Source: Alphaproteobacteria bacterium (GTDB taxonomy: Bacteria; Pseudomonadota; Alphaproteobacteria; Rhizobiales; Aestuariivirgaceae). Taken from it: DNA of 64,000 nt. A program made the position numbers and the translations under genes. Under the pieces are notes generated by a model that had not been told where the DNA came from, did no database searches, and saw only the letters and a list, made by a program, of their open reading frames with translations. The stretch spans positions 1 to 64,000 of the forward strand of contig JAGWTZ010000006.1 of assembly GCA_028868695.1 (NCBI GenBank), in the 5' to 3' direction. Shown in pieces: positions 1 through 7,966 of the stretch; positions within the stretch are counted from its first letter, which is position 1; every line of letters begins with the position of its first letter.

Positions 1-312
1 GCCCACCAGGACAAGGATGATGACGTGCTGGTAGGCATCAAATCCACCGCCCTCCTGTTCGGCAAGTCCACACGCATTTGGCTGGCCCTGTTTTTCGCGG
101 CCAGCCTCATGCTGGCCAGCGCCGCGCTGGCGCTTGTATCAGCGCCTTGGCCTGCCTATCTCGGTGTCATTGCCGCCGCCGCCCATGCCCTGTGGCAGCT
201 GCGGCGCTTCGATGACACAAACCCCGCCCTTTGCCTGCAATTGTTCCGTGCCAACCGGAATTTCGGGCTCCTCCTTCTTGTTGGCATGGTTGCAGGCTGC
301 TTTTTGAAATGA
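1..312 (+). CDS. ubiA: UbiA 4-hydroxybenzoate polyprenyltransferase, C-terminal part
   Basis: The frame is open from the first base, so the gene starts upstream of the window and only its last 103 residues are visible. UbiA is an integral inner-membrane enzyme that prenylates 4-hydroxybenzoate in ubiquinone synthesis. The visible part opens with AHQDKDDDVLVGIKSTAL, which matches the second Asp-rich prenyl-diphosphate motif of the family, followed by three hydrophobic segments. Its stop codon overlaps the ATG of the next gene (ATGA), which points to one operon with the pmbA, cysQ and DUF4170 genes. Identification is strong for the UbiA family; the exact acceptor is inferred from the usual alphaproteobacterial context. 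Confidence 0.85.
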   Translation, partial: AHQDKDDDVLVGIKSTALLFGKSTRIWLALFFAASLMLASAALALVSAPWPAYLGVIAAAAHALWQLRRFDDTNPALCLQLFRANRNFGLLLLVGMVAGCFLK

Positions 313-1646
313 ACAAGGAACTTCTCGATCTCGCGCAAGACACGCTCTCCCGCGTCATGAAACTGGGCGCGACGGCGGCCGATGCCACGGTGGTGGAGCG
401 GCGCGACAGTTCCATCTCCATCCGCCAGGGCGTGGTGGAAGAACTGGAGCAATCCGAAGCCCGCGAGATTGGCCTGCGTGTCTTTGCCGGGCAGTCATCC
501 GCCCTCATCGCCGGAAGCGTGCTCACCCCGGAGGCCCGCCAAAGGCTGGCCGAGCGCGCGCTGCACATGGCCAAGCTTGCCCCGCCAGACCCCTTCGCCG
601 GGCTTGCCGCACCCGAACAGCTGGCCAAGGCCGAGCTTGATCTCGACCTTGTCTCAAAAACCTTCCCCACCGCGGCCGATCTGCGCCGCCTTGCCGAAGA
701 AGCTGAGCAGATCGCGCTTGCCGTCAAGGGCGTGAGCAAAAGCTCTGGCGCGAGCGCGTCCTCTTCGATGAGTGACATTGCGCTGGCCTCCTCCAACGGC
801 TTTGCCAAATCCTACCAGCGCACCGGCTTTGGCCTCAGCGTCGGCGTCATTGCAGGTGAAGGCACTGGCATGGTGCGCGACTTTGACGGCACCTCGGCCA
901 ATCATTTTTCCGATCTTGAAACCCCGCACAAGGTTGGCACCACGGCGGGCGAACGCGCCGTGAAACGGCTGAACCCGCAAAAGCTGGCCAGCCAGGCCGT
1001 TCCGGTGATCTATGACCGGCGCGTCGCCTCAAGCCTGCTCGGCCATCTTGCCGGCGCCATCAATGGCGCGGGCATTGCCCGCGGCGTCAGCTTCCTCAAG
1101 GACAGGCTTGGCCAGCAGATCTTTGCACCCGGCGTCACCGTGATTGATGACCCGCACCGCCTGCGCGGCCTTGCCTCCAAAAGCTATGATGGCGAAGGCC
1201 TGCCCACCAGCCGCCGCGCCTTCATCGACAAGGGCGTGCTGACTTCATGGGTGCTGGATTTGCGCTCGGCCCGCCAGTTGAACCTGCAATCAACGGGCAG
1301 CGCCTCGCGCGGCCTTGCCTCGCAGCCCTCGCCCTCCACCACCAACTTCCACATGGAGCCGGGCGCGCAGACGCCGGAAGATTTGATCAAGTCGCTCTCC
1401 AAGGGCTTGCTGGTCACCGAATTCATCGGCGCTTCGATCAATTCGGCCACGGGGGATTACAGCCGCGGCGCTTCCGGCTTCTGGATTGAAAATGGCGAGG
1501 TGCAATTCCCGGTGAGCGAGATCACCGTGGCGGGCAACTTGATTGAGATGTTCGCCCATTTGACGCCCGCCAATGACTTGCAGTTCCGCTCCTCCACCAA
1601 TGCGCCCTCCTGCCTGATTGAGGGAATGACGCTTGCCGGGCGCTGA
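309..1646 (+). CDS. pmbA: TldD/PmbA family metalloprotease subunit (TldE-like)
   Basis: A 445-residue protein of normal length for PmbA/TldE, the partner of TldD in a heterodimeric protease known for degrading unfolded peptides and maturing some peptide antibiotics. The C-terminal part has the family pattern: a glycine-rich stretch followed by GASGFWIENGEVQFPV and the final EITVAGNL segment. No HExxxH zinc motif is seen, as expected for the TldE side. I chose the ATG at 309 because it overlaps the ubiA stop; the frame stays open to 231 but that would put 26 extra residues inside ubiA. No tldD is visible here. The downstream cysQ-like gene overlaps its 3' end by 14 nt. Confidence 0.88.
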   Translation: MNKELLDLAQDTLSRVMKLGATAADATVVERRDSSISIRQGVVEELEQSEAREIGLRVFAGQSSALIAGSVLTPEARQRLAERALHMAKLAPPDPFAGLAAPEQLAKAELDLDLVSKTFPTAADLRRLAEEAEQIALAVKGVSKSSGASASSSMSDIALASSNGFAKSYQRTGFGLSVGVIAGEGTGMVRDFDGTSANHFSDLETPHKVGTTAGERAVKRLNPQKLASQAVPVIYDRRVASSLLGHLAGAINGAGIARGVSFLKDRLGQQIFAPGVTVIDDPHRLRGLASKSYDGEGLPTSRRAFIDKGVLTSWVLDLRSARQLNLQSTGSASRGLASQPSPSTTNFHMEPGAQTPEDLIKSLSKGLLVTEFIGASINSATGDYSRGASGFWIENGEVQFPVSEITVAGNLIEMFAHLTPANDLQFRSSTNAPSCLIEGMTLAGR

Positions 1647-2427
1647 TCTTCCAGCCGCCTTGCAGCCCGATGCCGCGCTGCTGTTTGAAACAGTGCGCGA
1701 GGCCGGCGCGCTCGGCCTCAGGCTTTCGCGCCAAGGCGTGCGCCATTGGAAAAAGCCCGATGGCTCCACCGTCACCGAGGCAGACCTGGAGATTGACGCG
1801 CTGCTCAAGGCCCGCATCAACGCCGTGCGGCCTGAGGATGGCTGGCTGTCGGAAGAAACACCTGATGATCCGGCCCGTCTAGCCAGGCAGCGCCTCTGGG
1901 TGGCAGACCCGATCGACGGCACCAACTCCTTCGTGAATGGAACCGACGGCTGGTGCATTGGCATGGCCCTCGTGGCGGGCCAGCGCCCCGTGCTCGCCGC
2001 GCTTTACCGCCCGGCGCTGGGTGAATTTTTCTGGGCCGCGCAAGGCTGTGGCGCCTTCTGCAATGACACAAGGCTCACCGCGCGAGATGCCACCGGTTTG
2101 CAAGGCGCTGAGCTATTGGGCACCAACCGCGCCTCGCGCATTCTGGAGCCATGCGGCGTGAAGGGCCAGCACGCGCCGCACATTCCGCTGCTGTTGCGGC
2201 TGGCCTTTGTGGCGGCCGGGCGCGCCGACATCGCCTTGTCATTTGGCAACAAGAATGATTGGGACCTGGCGGCGGGAGACTTGCTGGCCGAAGAGGCCGG
2301 CGCGAAAGTCACCGGCCTTGATGGCAGGCCCTACACCTATAACAACCCGCAACCCTGGCAGAATGGCCTGCTGGCGGCAGGCCGTGAACGCCACGCCGCC
2401 GTGCTGGCGCAATTGGAGAAGCTATGA
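1633..2427 (+). CDS. cysQ: Inositol monophosphatase family protein, CysQ-like 3'(2'),5'-bisphosphate nucleotidase
   Basis: A 264-residue Mg-dependent phosphatase of the IMPase/CysQ superfamily. Visible metal-binding motifs are EAD in TEADLEID, the SEE pair near residue 75, WVADPIDGTNSFVNG near residues 90-104, and NDWDLAAGDLLAEEAG near the C-terminus. CysQ hydrolyses 3'-phosphoadenosine 5'-phosphate made during sulfate assimilation; some relatives act on inositol phosphates instead, so the substrate is inferred. The best available start is a TTG at 1633, inside the end of pmbA, since no in-frame ATG exists near the expected N-terminus; a GTG further in is a weaker alternative. The stop overlaps the ATG of the DUF4170 gene, so the two are translationally coupled. 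Confidence 0.85.
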   Translation: MPGADLPAALQPDAALLFETVREAGALGLRLSRQGVRHWKKPDGSTVTEADLEIDALLKARINAVRPEDGWLSEETPDDPARLARQRLWVADPIDGTNSFVNGTDGWCIGMALVAGQRPVLAALYRPALGEFFWAAQGCGAFCNDTRLTARDATGLQGAELLGTNRASRILEPCGVKGQHAPHIPLLLRLAFVAAGRADIALSFGNKNDWDLAAGDLLAEEAGAKVTGLDGRPYTYNNPQPWQNGLLAAGRERHAAVLAQLEKL

Positions 2428-2657
2428 CGACGCAAAAGGAACAATTGATCCATCTCGTTTTCGGAGGTGAGCTTGAAGACCCGGCCACCGTGTCCTTCAA
2501 GGATCTGGCGAGGCTGGATGTGGTGGGTTTTTTCCCCAACTATGCCTCGGCCCACATCGCCTGGCAGGCCAAGGCACGCGAAACCATCGACAATGCCCAG
2601 ATGCGCTATTTCATCGTGCATCTGCACAAGTTCCTGGACCCGTCAAAGGCTGGCTAG
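2424..2657 (+). CDS. DUF4170 small protein
   Basis: A 77-residue protein with the features of the alphaproteobacterial DUF4170 family: VFGGELEDP near the start, a VGFFPNYASAH core and a RYFIVHLHKFLDP end. The function is unknown. It is soluble, with no signal peptide or membrane segment. Its ATG overlaps the cysQ stop, and it is the last gene of the ubiA-pmbA-cysQ string, an order I recognise from other alphaproteobacteria. Its stop overlaps the stop of the convergent ribF gene by 4 nt, leaving no room for an intrinsic terminator. Confidence 0.85.
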   Translation: MTTQKEQLIHLVFGGELEDPATVSFKDLARLDVVGFFPNYASAHIAWQAKARETIDNAQMRYFIVHLHKFLDPSKAG

Positions 2658-3634
2658 ATCTTTCCTTCCGCCTGCAATTTCGCCAGCGGGAAATCGGCCA
2701 CCACGCGGCTGGAGAGAATCCGCCGCGCCACATCGCAATCCGCCTTCATCTGGCCAATCAGCGCCTCAACCGAAGTGAAGCTCTGGTCCGGGCGGATCAG
2801 TTCAACGAAGCTCACCATCAACTCGCGGCCATAAAGGTCCAGCGTCTGGTCCAGAAGGTAAACCTCTAGGAAAGTGCGGTTGGTGTTGAAGGTGGGCCTG
2901 TCCCCGAAATAGCCGGCCCCCATCCACACCGGGCTGGCCTTGCCAACCTCGCGCACAAAGGTTGCGTAGATCCCGCGCGCCGGTTCCACCCCCGGCTCCA
3001 CGATGATGTTGGCGGTGGGAAAGCCGATGGTGCGCCCGCGCTGGTCGCCTGGCACCACAGTGCCGAGGATCGTCCAGTCATAGCCCAGTTCGCGCGAAGC
3101 ATCGGCAAGCTGGCCTTGCCGCAGCGCATTGCGGATGGTGCTGGACGAAAAGGAAAGATGCCCCGCCCCTTCATCCGTCACCTCGTCAACGCAGCTGACC
3201 TCGAGGCCAAGGCCGCGCAGCGTTTCAGCATGGCCCTTGCGGCCCGCGCCGAAGTGAAAATCAAAGCCGGCCACCACATGATGCGTGCCCAGCTTTTCCA
3301 AAAGCTCGCGCTCCACAAAGGCTTCGGCACTCAGCCCGGCCAGTTCGGCCGTGAAGGGAATGACCGAGACATAATCCGCCCCCAGCGCCGCCAGCAACCG
3401 CAGCTTCAGCGCCGCCGGGCTGAGGCGGAACACCGGCTGCTCCGGCCGGAACAGGCTGCGCGGATGCGGCTCGAATGTCACCACGCCGAAGCTGCGCCCC
3501 TGCGCCCGCGCCAGGCCCCGCGCGCGCGCCAGCAAGGCCTGGTGGCCGCGGTGCACGCCGTCAAAATTGCCGATGGCCACAATGCCGCCGCGCATGTCTT
3601 CCGGCAAAGGCTGGTGCAGGGAAACTTCAAACAT
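2654..3634 (-). CDS. ribF: Bifunctional riboflavin kinase/FAD synthetase
   Basis: A 326-residue enzyme that phosphorylates riboflavin to FMN and adenylylates FMN to FAD. The N-terminal nucleotidyltransferase half shows GNFDGVHRGHQAL, TFEPHP, FDFHFGAGRKG and the SSSTIR motif. The C-terminal flavokinase half shows GDQRGRTIGFPTANI followed by GIYATFV. The length is typical. I chose the ATG at 3634; a GTG at 3643 adds three residues. The HAD phosphatase gene lies 23 nt upstream on the same strand, so the two probably share a transcript, an arrangement common in alphaproteobacteria. Confidence 0.95.
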   Translation of the reverse strand: MFEVSLHQPLPEDMRGGIVAIGNFDGVHRGHQALLARARGLARAQGRSFGVVTFEPHPRSLFRPEQPVFRLSPAALKLRLLAALGADYVSVIPFTAELAGLSAEAFVERELLEKLGTHHVVAGFDFHFGAGRKGHAETLRGLGLEVSCVDEVTDEGAGHLSFSSSTIRNALRQGQLADASRELGYDWTILGTVVPGDQRGRTIGFPTANIIVEPGVEPARGIYATFVREVGKASPVWMGAGYFGDRPTFNTNRTFLEVYLLDQTLDLYGRELMVSFVELIRPDQSFTSVEALIGQMKADCDVARRILSSRVVADFPLAKLQAEGKI

Positions 3635-3657
3635 GGCCGCCACAGCTAGCCAAATTG

Positions 3658-4458
3658 TCAGCTCCAGTAAAGTTCGCGCATGGCATGGATGATCTTGGCC
3701 CGCGGATAGCGCCGCCGCACGTCGGCCTCGGCGTCATCACCCTCATTGATGCCGCCGGAAATGAACACGCAAGCCAGGCCGTTCTGCAAGGCACCCTTGA
3801 TGTCGGTGTCCGGCCCATCGCCAATGGCCAGAACCTGCGCCTTAGGCACGCCGCCCGCCACCTGCAGGGCAAGCTCATAGATTGGCGCAAAAGGCTTGCC
3901 CGCCATCAGCACCTTGCCGCCCATGGCCTCATAGATTTCAGCAATGGCGCCTGCACAAGGCATCAGCAGCTTGCCCTTTTGCGCCACCTTGTCGGGGTTG
4001 GCACAAATCATCGGCAGGCCGCGCCGCAGCATCTCGGCGAGCTGCGGGCGGTAGTCTTCCGCTGTCTCCTTCAGCTCGTCAAACAGCCCGGTGCACACCA
4101 CGCTGCCCGCCTCGTCCAGCGGCACGCGCTGCACCGCCAGCCCGGCAAACAGCGGCAAATCCTTTTCCGGTCCGAGATGGTAAACCGCCGGGCCCGCCAG
4201 ATGCAGCATCAAGTCCCGCGTCACGTCGCCGGAGGTCACCATGTCATCATAGGAAGAGCGCGGAACGCCAATGTGGTCGATGAAGGCCTGGATCACCGCC
4301 TTGGGCCGCGGCGCATTGGTGATGAAGATCACCTTGCCGCCTTCGGCCCTGTGCCGCGTCAGCGCCGCAACTGCGGCCGCAAAGGGTTTGTGGCCATCAT
4401 GCACCACGCCCCACACATCACACAGCCAGACGGGATAGGCCCGCGAAAGATTTTGCAT
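3658..4458 (-). CDS. HAD-superfamily class IIA hydrolase (TIGR01459-type)
   Basis: A 266-residue HAD hydrolase. Motif I is DVWGVVHDG near residue 14, motif II is FITNAPRP near residue 46, and the late GDGPDTDIKGALQNG is the motif that binds Mg near the C-terminal end. A long cap domain lies between, as in class IIA enzymes of the NagD/AraL type. The family is common in alphaproteobacteria next to ribF; the substrate is not known. An in-frame stop sits only three codons before the ATG at 4458, so the start cannot be moved far upstream, although some relatives have a slightly longer N-terminus. Confidence 0.85.
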   Translation of the reverse strand: MQNLSRAYPVWLCDVWGVVHDGHKPFAAAVAALTRHRAEGGKVIFITNAPRPKAVIQAFIDHIGVPRSSYDDMVTSGDVTRDLMLHLAGPAVYHLGPEKDLPLFAGLAVQRVPLDEAGSVVCTGLFDELKETAEDYRPQLAEMLRRGLPMICANPDKVAQKGKLLMPCAGAIAEIYEAMGGKVLMAGKPFAPIYELALQVAGGVPKAQVLAIGDGPDTDIKGALQNGLACVFISGGINEGDDAEADVRRRYPRAKIIHAMRELYWS

Positions 4459-4476
4459 GCGGGAACTTTACACCAC

Positions 4477-5715
4477 TCAGGCCGCAAGGCCCAGCGCGGC
4501 GCTTTCATGTGCGGCAGCCGAGGCATGCTTCTTCACACGGCGCGGGCCGGCAAAGCAGGGGCCGCAAGCCAGCCTTGTGATGCTGGCCAGCTTCGGCACC
4601 AGCGCTGCATTGCTGATGCCGGTGACGATCAGGTTGATGCGCGAAAGCCGCGCCACTTGCGCAAAGCCCACCAGGCTGGTCGAAGGGCCATCGGCATCCA
4701 TGGCGCCCGCCGCAACGCCCACATGGCGCACGTTGAGAAGATTCATCGCCTGCAGGTCAAGCGCACCCACCGAGGCATTGGCCAGCGCGAAATGCGCCCC
4801 TTCGCGCGCCAGGCCAGCAAGGCCTTCCAGCGCCCGTTCCGAAAGCCCGGCCAGCGCGGCATGCGGCATTTCGAAAACCACGCCTTGCGCCAAGGCGCCG
4901 GCTTCCTCGCGGATCGCCTTCAGGCTTTCCAGCGCCCCCGCATCCGCCAGTGTCTCGGCACCCACATCCATGAAGATCAGCAATTCGCCATCGCGCTTGC
5001 GCAGGCGCGAGAGCAGGTCAAAGGCCTCGCGCGCCGCAATCAGGTCCAGGGCTGGGCGCTTGCCCACACGGGCCGCATAATGCAGCAGCTTGTCGCTGGC
5101 GATCTCCTGCCCGTCCAGCTCCATGCCGAGGTGCAGGCGGTAATGCGCGGTGCGCTTGGTGGGAATGTCGATGATGGGTTCAAGCGCGAAGAAGATCTTG
5201 TCGGCCAGTTCGTCCTCAACCTCCAGCGCGGGTGAAGCGGCCGGCGCGGCCTCTTCCGCGGTGGGCGGTTCTGAATTCTCTGCGGAAGGCGGCGGCGCAA
5301 ACACCGGCGCATTGGCGGGCATGGCGGTCAGGCTCTGCTGCAGCGCCCGGTAGGAGGTCTTGATCTCCGCCAGGCCTTGCATCACCTGATCAGTGCGGCC
5401 GTCATTTTCCTGGGCATATTGGGAAAGCCGCGCCTGCAGCGCATCATGGCGCCCGCGCGTTTCATCCTGGAACAGCTTGGCGTCGCGCATCACCTTCCTG
5501 ACATGCGCGCTGTTGCGTTCATCATGGCGCAGGCTGAGGCCGAGCAGTGCGAATTGGCCCAGCAGCCCGGCCCCCAGCCCGGCCGCCAACGCAAGGCCAA
5601 GCTGGCTGCCACCGCTGAGCAGATAGGCCCCAGCCCCCGCCACACCGGCGCTGGCCAGCCCGAAACTGCCAAGAATCGGCCAATCCTTCTCCACCAACCC
5701 CACCCCTCGAATCAC
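4477..5715 (-). CDS. Membrane-anchored degenerate EAL-domain protein
   Basis: A 412-residue protein starting with GTG. Two hydrophobic segments (about residues 14-33 and 36-58) anchor it to the inner membrane. They are followed by a polar, probably coiled-coil stretch (about 60-125), a Pro/Ala/Glu-rich linker (about 126-170) and an EAL-like domain (about 172-395). The domain keeps the fold signatures EPIIDI, LLIFMDVG and VVFEMPH, but the EAL catalytic triplet is replaced by YRLHLGME and the usual DDFG region reads ANASVG. It is therefore unlikely to hydrolyse cyclic di-GMP and may bind it or a protein partner instead. The C-terminus carries a Cys-containing PCFAGPRRVKKH tail. Function is inferred from the fold only. 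Confidence 0.75.
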   Translation of the reverse strand: MIRGVGLVEKDWPILGSFGLASAGVAGAGAYLLSGGSQLGLALAAGLGAGLLGQFALLGLSLRHDERNSAHVRKVMRDAKLFQDETRGRHDALQARLSQYAQENDGRTDQVMQGLAEIKTSYRALQQSLTAMPANAPVFAPPPSAENSEPPTAEEAAPAASPALEVEDELADKIFFALEPIIDIPTKRTAHYRLHLGMELDGQEIASDKLLHYAARVGKRPALDLIAAREAFDLLSRLRKRDGELLIFMDVGAETLADAGALESLKAIREEAGALAQGVVFEMPHAALAGLSERALEGLAGLAREGAHFALANASVGALDLQAMNLLNVRHVGVAAGAMDADGPSTSLVGFAQVARLSRINLIVTGISNAALVPKLASITRLACGPCFAGPRRVKKHASAAAHESAALGLAA

Positions 5716-5716
5716 A

Positions 5717-5744
5717 ATGCCAGAGAGTAAACACTCTCTGGCAT
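5717..5744. terminator. Perfect 12-bp hairpin between the aminotransferase and EAL genes
   Basis: Arms 5717-5728 and 5733-5744 are exactly complementary around a 4-nt AAAC loop. It lies downstream of the aminotransferase stop (5785) and just upstream of the EAL-gene GTG (5715), both on the minus strand. No clear T-tract follows, so it may slow transcription or protect a 3' end rather than act as a full intrinsic terminator. Confidence 0.5.
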
Positions 5745-5784
5745 CATGTGAATCCCAAGATTGGGGTTTGTCCCCGGCGCAACC

Positions 5785-7140
5785 TTACAAGCTGGCAACA
5801 GATTTCAGCACGGCCGGCAGGCGCTCGCCCAAAAGTTCATCAATCTGGTTCTCGGTGATGATGAGCGGCGGCGAAAGCGCAATGGTGTCCGCCGTGATGC
5901 GGATCAGCAGGCCGTGGTCATGGAAGGCATTCTCCATGGCCTTGTAGGCGCGAAGCCCCGGCTTGCCTTCAACCGCCTTGAGATCAAAGGCGGCCACGAG
6001 GCCCAGCGTGCGGATGTCTTCAATCAGCGGGTTGCCCTGCAGCTTGAAGCAGGCATCGGCCCAGCGCTCTTCCAGCTTGGCGGCGCGCTCGAACAGCTTT
6101 TCGTCGCGGTACACATCCATGGTTGCAACGCCGGCGGCAGCCGCCATCGGATGGCCCGTGTAGGTGTAGCCATGGAACAGCTCGATGGCATGGTCCGGGC
6201 CATTCATGAACGTGTCATAGATGCCCTGGCGCACCATCACGCCACCCATCGGCACCGTGCCGGAGGTGACACCCTTGGCGAAGGTCATCAGATCGGGAAC
6301 CACGCCGAAACGCTCTGCCGCGAAGGCGGCGCCAAGACGGCCGAAGCCGGTGATCACTTCGTCGAAAATCAGCAGGATGCCATGCTTGGTGCAAATCTCG
6401 CGGAGCTTCTTGAGATAGCCCTTGGGCGGCGGCAGCACGCCGGTGGAACCGGCCATCGGCTCGACGATCACTGCGGCGATGGTCGAAGCGTCATGCAGCG
6501 CCACCAGGCGCTCCAGATCCTCGGCCAGATGCGCGCCCCAGGTGGGCTCGCCGCGGGTGAAGGCCTGTTCCTTGCGGTTATATGTGTGGGGCAGATGGTC
6601 CACGCCCGCCAGCATCGCGCCAAACCACTTGCGGTTGGCCACCATGCCACCCACCGAGATGCCGCCGAAATTGACGCCGTGATATCCACGCTCGCGGCCG
6701 ATGAGGCGGGTCCGTGTGCCTTCGCCGCGGGCGCGGTGATAGGCCAGCGCGATTTTGAGGGCAGAGTCAGCAGCTTCCGAGCCGGAGTTGCAGAAGAAGG
6801 CATAGTTCAGGTCGCCCGGCGCCATGGTGGCCAGGCGCGAAGCCAGCTCGAACACCTTGGGGTGGCCATACTGGAACGTCGGCGCGAAATCGAGCTCGGC
6901 CGCTGATTCCTGGATGGCCTCCACGATTGGTTCACGGCAGTGGCCGGCATTGGTGCACCACAACCCGGCCGAGCCGTCCATGATGGCGCGGCCCTGCATG
7001 TCATAATAATGCATGTCCTTGGCGCGCGAAATCATGCGCGGCCGGGCCTTGAAGGCGCGGTTGGGCGTGAAGCCCATCCAGAAGGATTCGAGATTGTTGG
7101 GGGTGGCTTCCCAGTTGCCGGGCTTGACGGGCTTGTTCAT
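5785..7140 (-). CDS. Class III omega-aminotransferase, beta-alanine:pyruvate type
   Basis: A 451-residue PLP enzyme of fold type I, class III. Visible are the glycine-rich NSGSEAADSALK phosphate site near residue 118, the IFDEVITGFGRLG motif with D260, and the PLP lysine K289 in TFAKGVTSG. Length and the segments GSAGLWCTNAGHCREPIV and GVMVRQGIYDTF resemble beta-alanine:pyruvate (omega-amino acid) transaminases. Such an enzyme would turn beta-alanine, for example from pyrimidine breakdown, into malonate semialdehyde; a RutR-like regulator sits 55 kb away in this window. Other omega-amine substrates are possible. An AGGAGT ribosome-binding site lies 8 nt before the ATG. Confidence 0.85.
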   Translation of the reverse strand: MNKPVKPGNWEATPNNLESFWMGFTPNRAFKARPRMISRAKDMHYYDMQGRAIMDGSAGLWCTNAGHCREPIVEAIQESAAELDFAPTFQYGHPKVFELASRLATMAPGDLNYAFFCNSGSEAADSALKIALAYHRARGEGTRTRLIGRERGYHGVNFGGISVGGMVANRKWFGAMLAGVDHLPHTYNRKEQAFTRGEPTWGAHLAEDLERLVALHDASTIAAVIVEPMAGSTGVLPPPKGYLKKLREICTKHGILLIFDEVITGFGRLGAAFAAERFGVVPDLMTFAKGVTSGTVPMGGVMVRQGIYDTFMNGPDHAIELFHGYTYTGHPMAAAAGVATMDVYRDEKLFERAAKLEERWADACFKLQGNPLIEDIRTLGLVAAFDLKAVEGKPGLRAYKAMENAFHDHGLLIRITADTIALSPPLIITENQIDELLGERLPAVLKSVASL

Positions 7141-7209
7141 GTGGCAGACTCCTGCTTCAGGTGATGCTCCCTTTTTAGCAAAGGGCTTGCCCCGGGGATA
7201 TGCACCAGT

Positions 7210-7842
7210 TCAGGCCGTAAGGGCGTGCCACACCGTCAATGCGGCAACTGCGAAGAACACCAGCCCACAGGCCCGGCCGATGCGGATGGTCACCTGCGGG
7301 TGGCCAGTCAGCAGCGCGCGGGATTTCGCGGCGGCGGCCCCCAGCCCGCCGTAAATGGTGAATTGTGTCACCAGCGTCAGCGCCCCCATGGCCAGCGCCT
7401 GCGCCCACACCGCACCGAATTGCGGCCGGATGAAACTGGGATAAACCGCCAGCACGAACATGTAGGCCTTGGGGTTCAGGACGCAGGTGACAAAGCCTTG
7501 GGTGAAGGCGGAGGCAACCGAGCGTTTGGGCGCGGCGCCAATCTCACCCACGGTGATGGCGCTGTTGACCAGCGACCAGCCGACCCAACACATGTAGGCC
7601 GCGCTGGCCAGCAGGATGGCGGTGATCAGCTGTGGGGCCAGCTGGGTCAGCGCCCCCACAAAGAAGGCGCCGAACAGCGTGTGCCAGATGCCGCCCAGGT
7701 TGATGCCCAGCACCGCCGCCAGCCCGCGCGGCCAGCCGCCGGAAAGGGCGTTGGCGATCACAAAGAACATGTCCATGCCCGGCACAATGATGATGCCGAA
7801 CAGCAGCACGAAATAAAGCCAGAGGTTTTGGGCGTAGCTCAT
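7210..7842 (-). CDS. LysE/RhtB family amino-acid exporter
   Basis: A 210-residue inner-membrane protein with about six hydrophobic segments. The N-terminal LFGIIIVPGMDMFFV followed by GGWPRGLAAVLGINLG is the typical first-helix and loop pattern of LysE/RhtB exporters, and FVTCVLNPKAYMF is the conserved central motif. Members export amino acids or small metabolites; the substrate is not readable. I chose the ATG at 7842 because AGAGGAAGG precedes it by a proper distance; the longer frame to 7872 has no such site. It stands alone between the aminotransferase and the divergent glnE. Confidence 0.85.
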   Translation of the reverse strand: MSYAQNLWLYFVLLFGIIIVPGMDMFFVIANALSGGWPRGLAAVLGINLGGIWHTLFGAFFVGALTQLAPQLITAILLASAAYMCWVGWSLVNSAITVGEIGAAPKRSVASAFTQGFVTCVLNPKAYMFVLAVYPSFIRPQFGAVWAQALAMGALTLVTQFTIYGGLGAAAAKSRALLTGHPQVTIRIGRACGLVFFAVAALTVWHALTA

Positions 7843-7966
7843 CAGCCTTCCTCTAGCAGGCCATGCTGTCAATTCTTGTCAGCAGCATAGCGGCAGGTGG
7901 ATTCACCGCCGCGGACAATGGCGGAGTACAGTTTGAAAGGCCGTGAAACCCCGTTATGGTGCCGCC

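Noticed and set aside
3475..5235. 586-codon plus-strand frame
   Set aside because: Antisense to ribF, the HAD gene and the EAL gene, all of which have clear family motifs.
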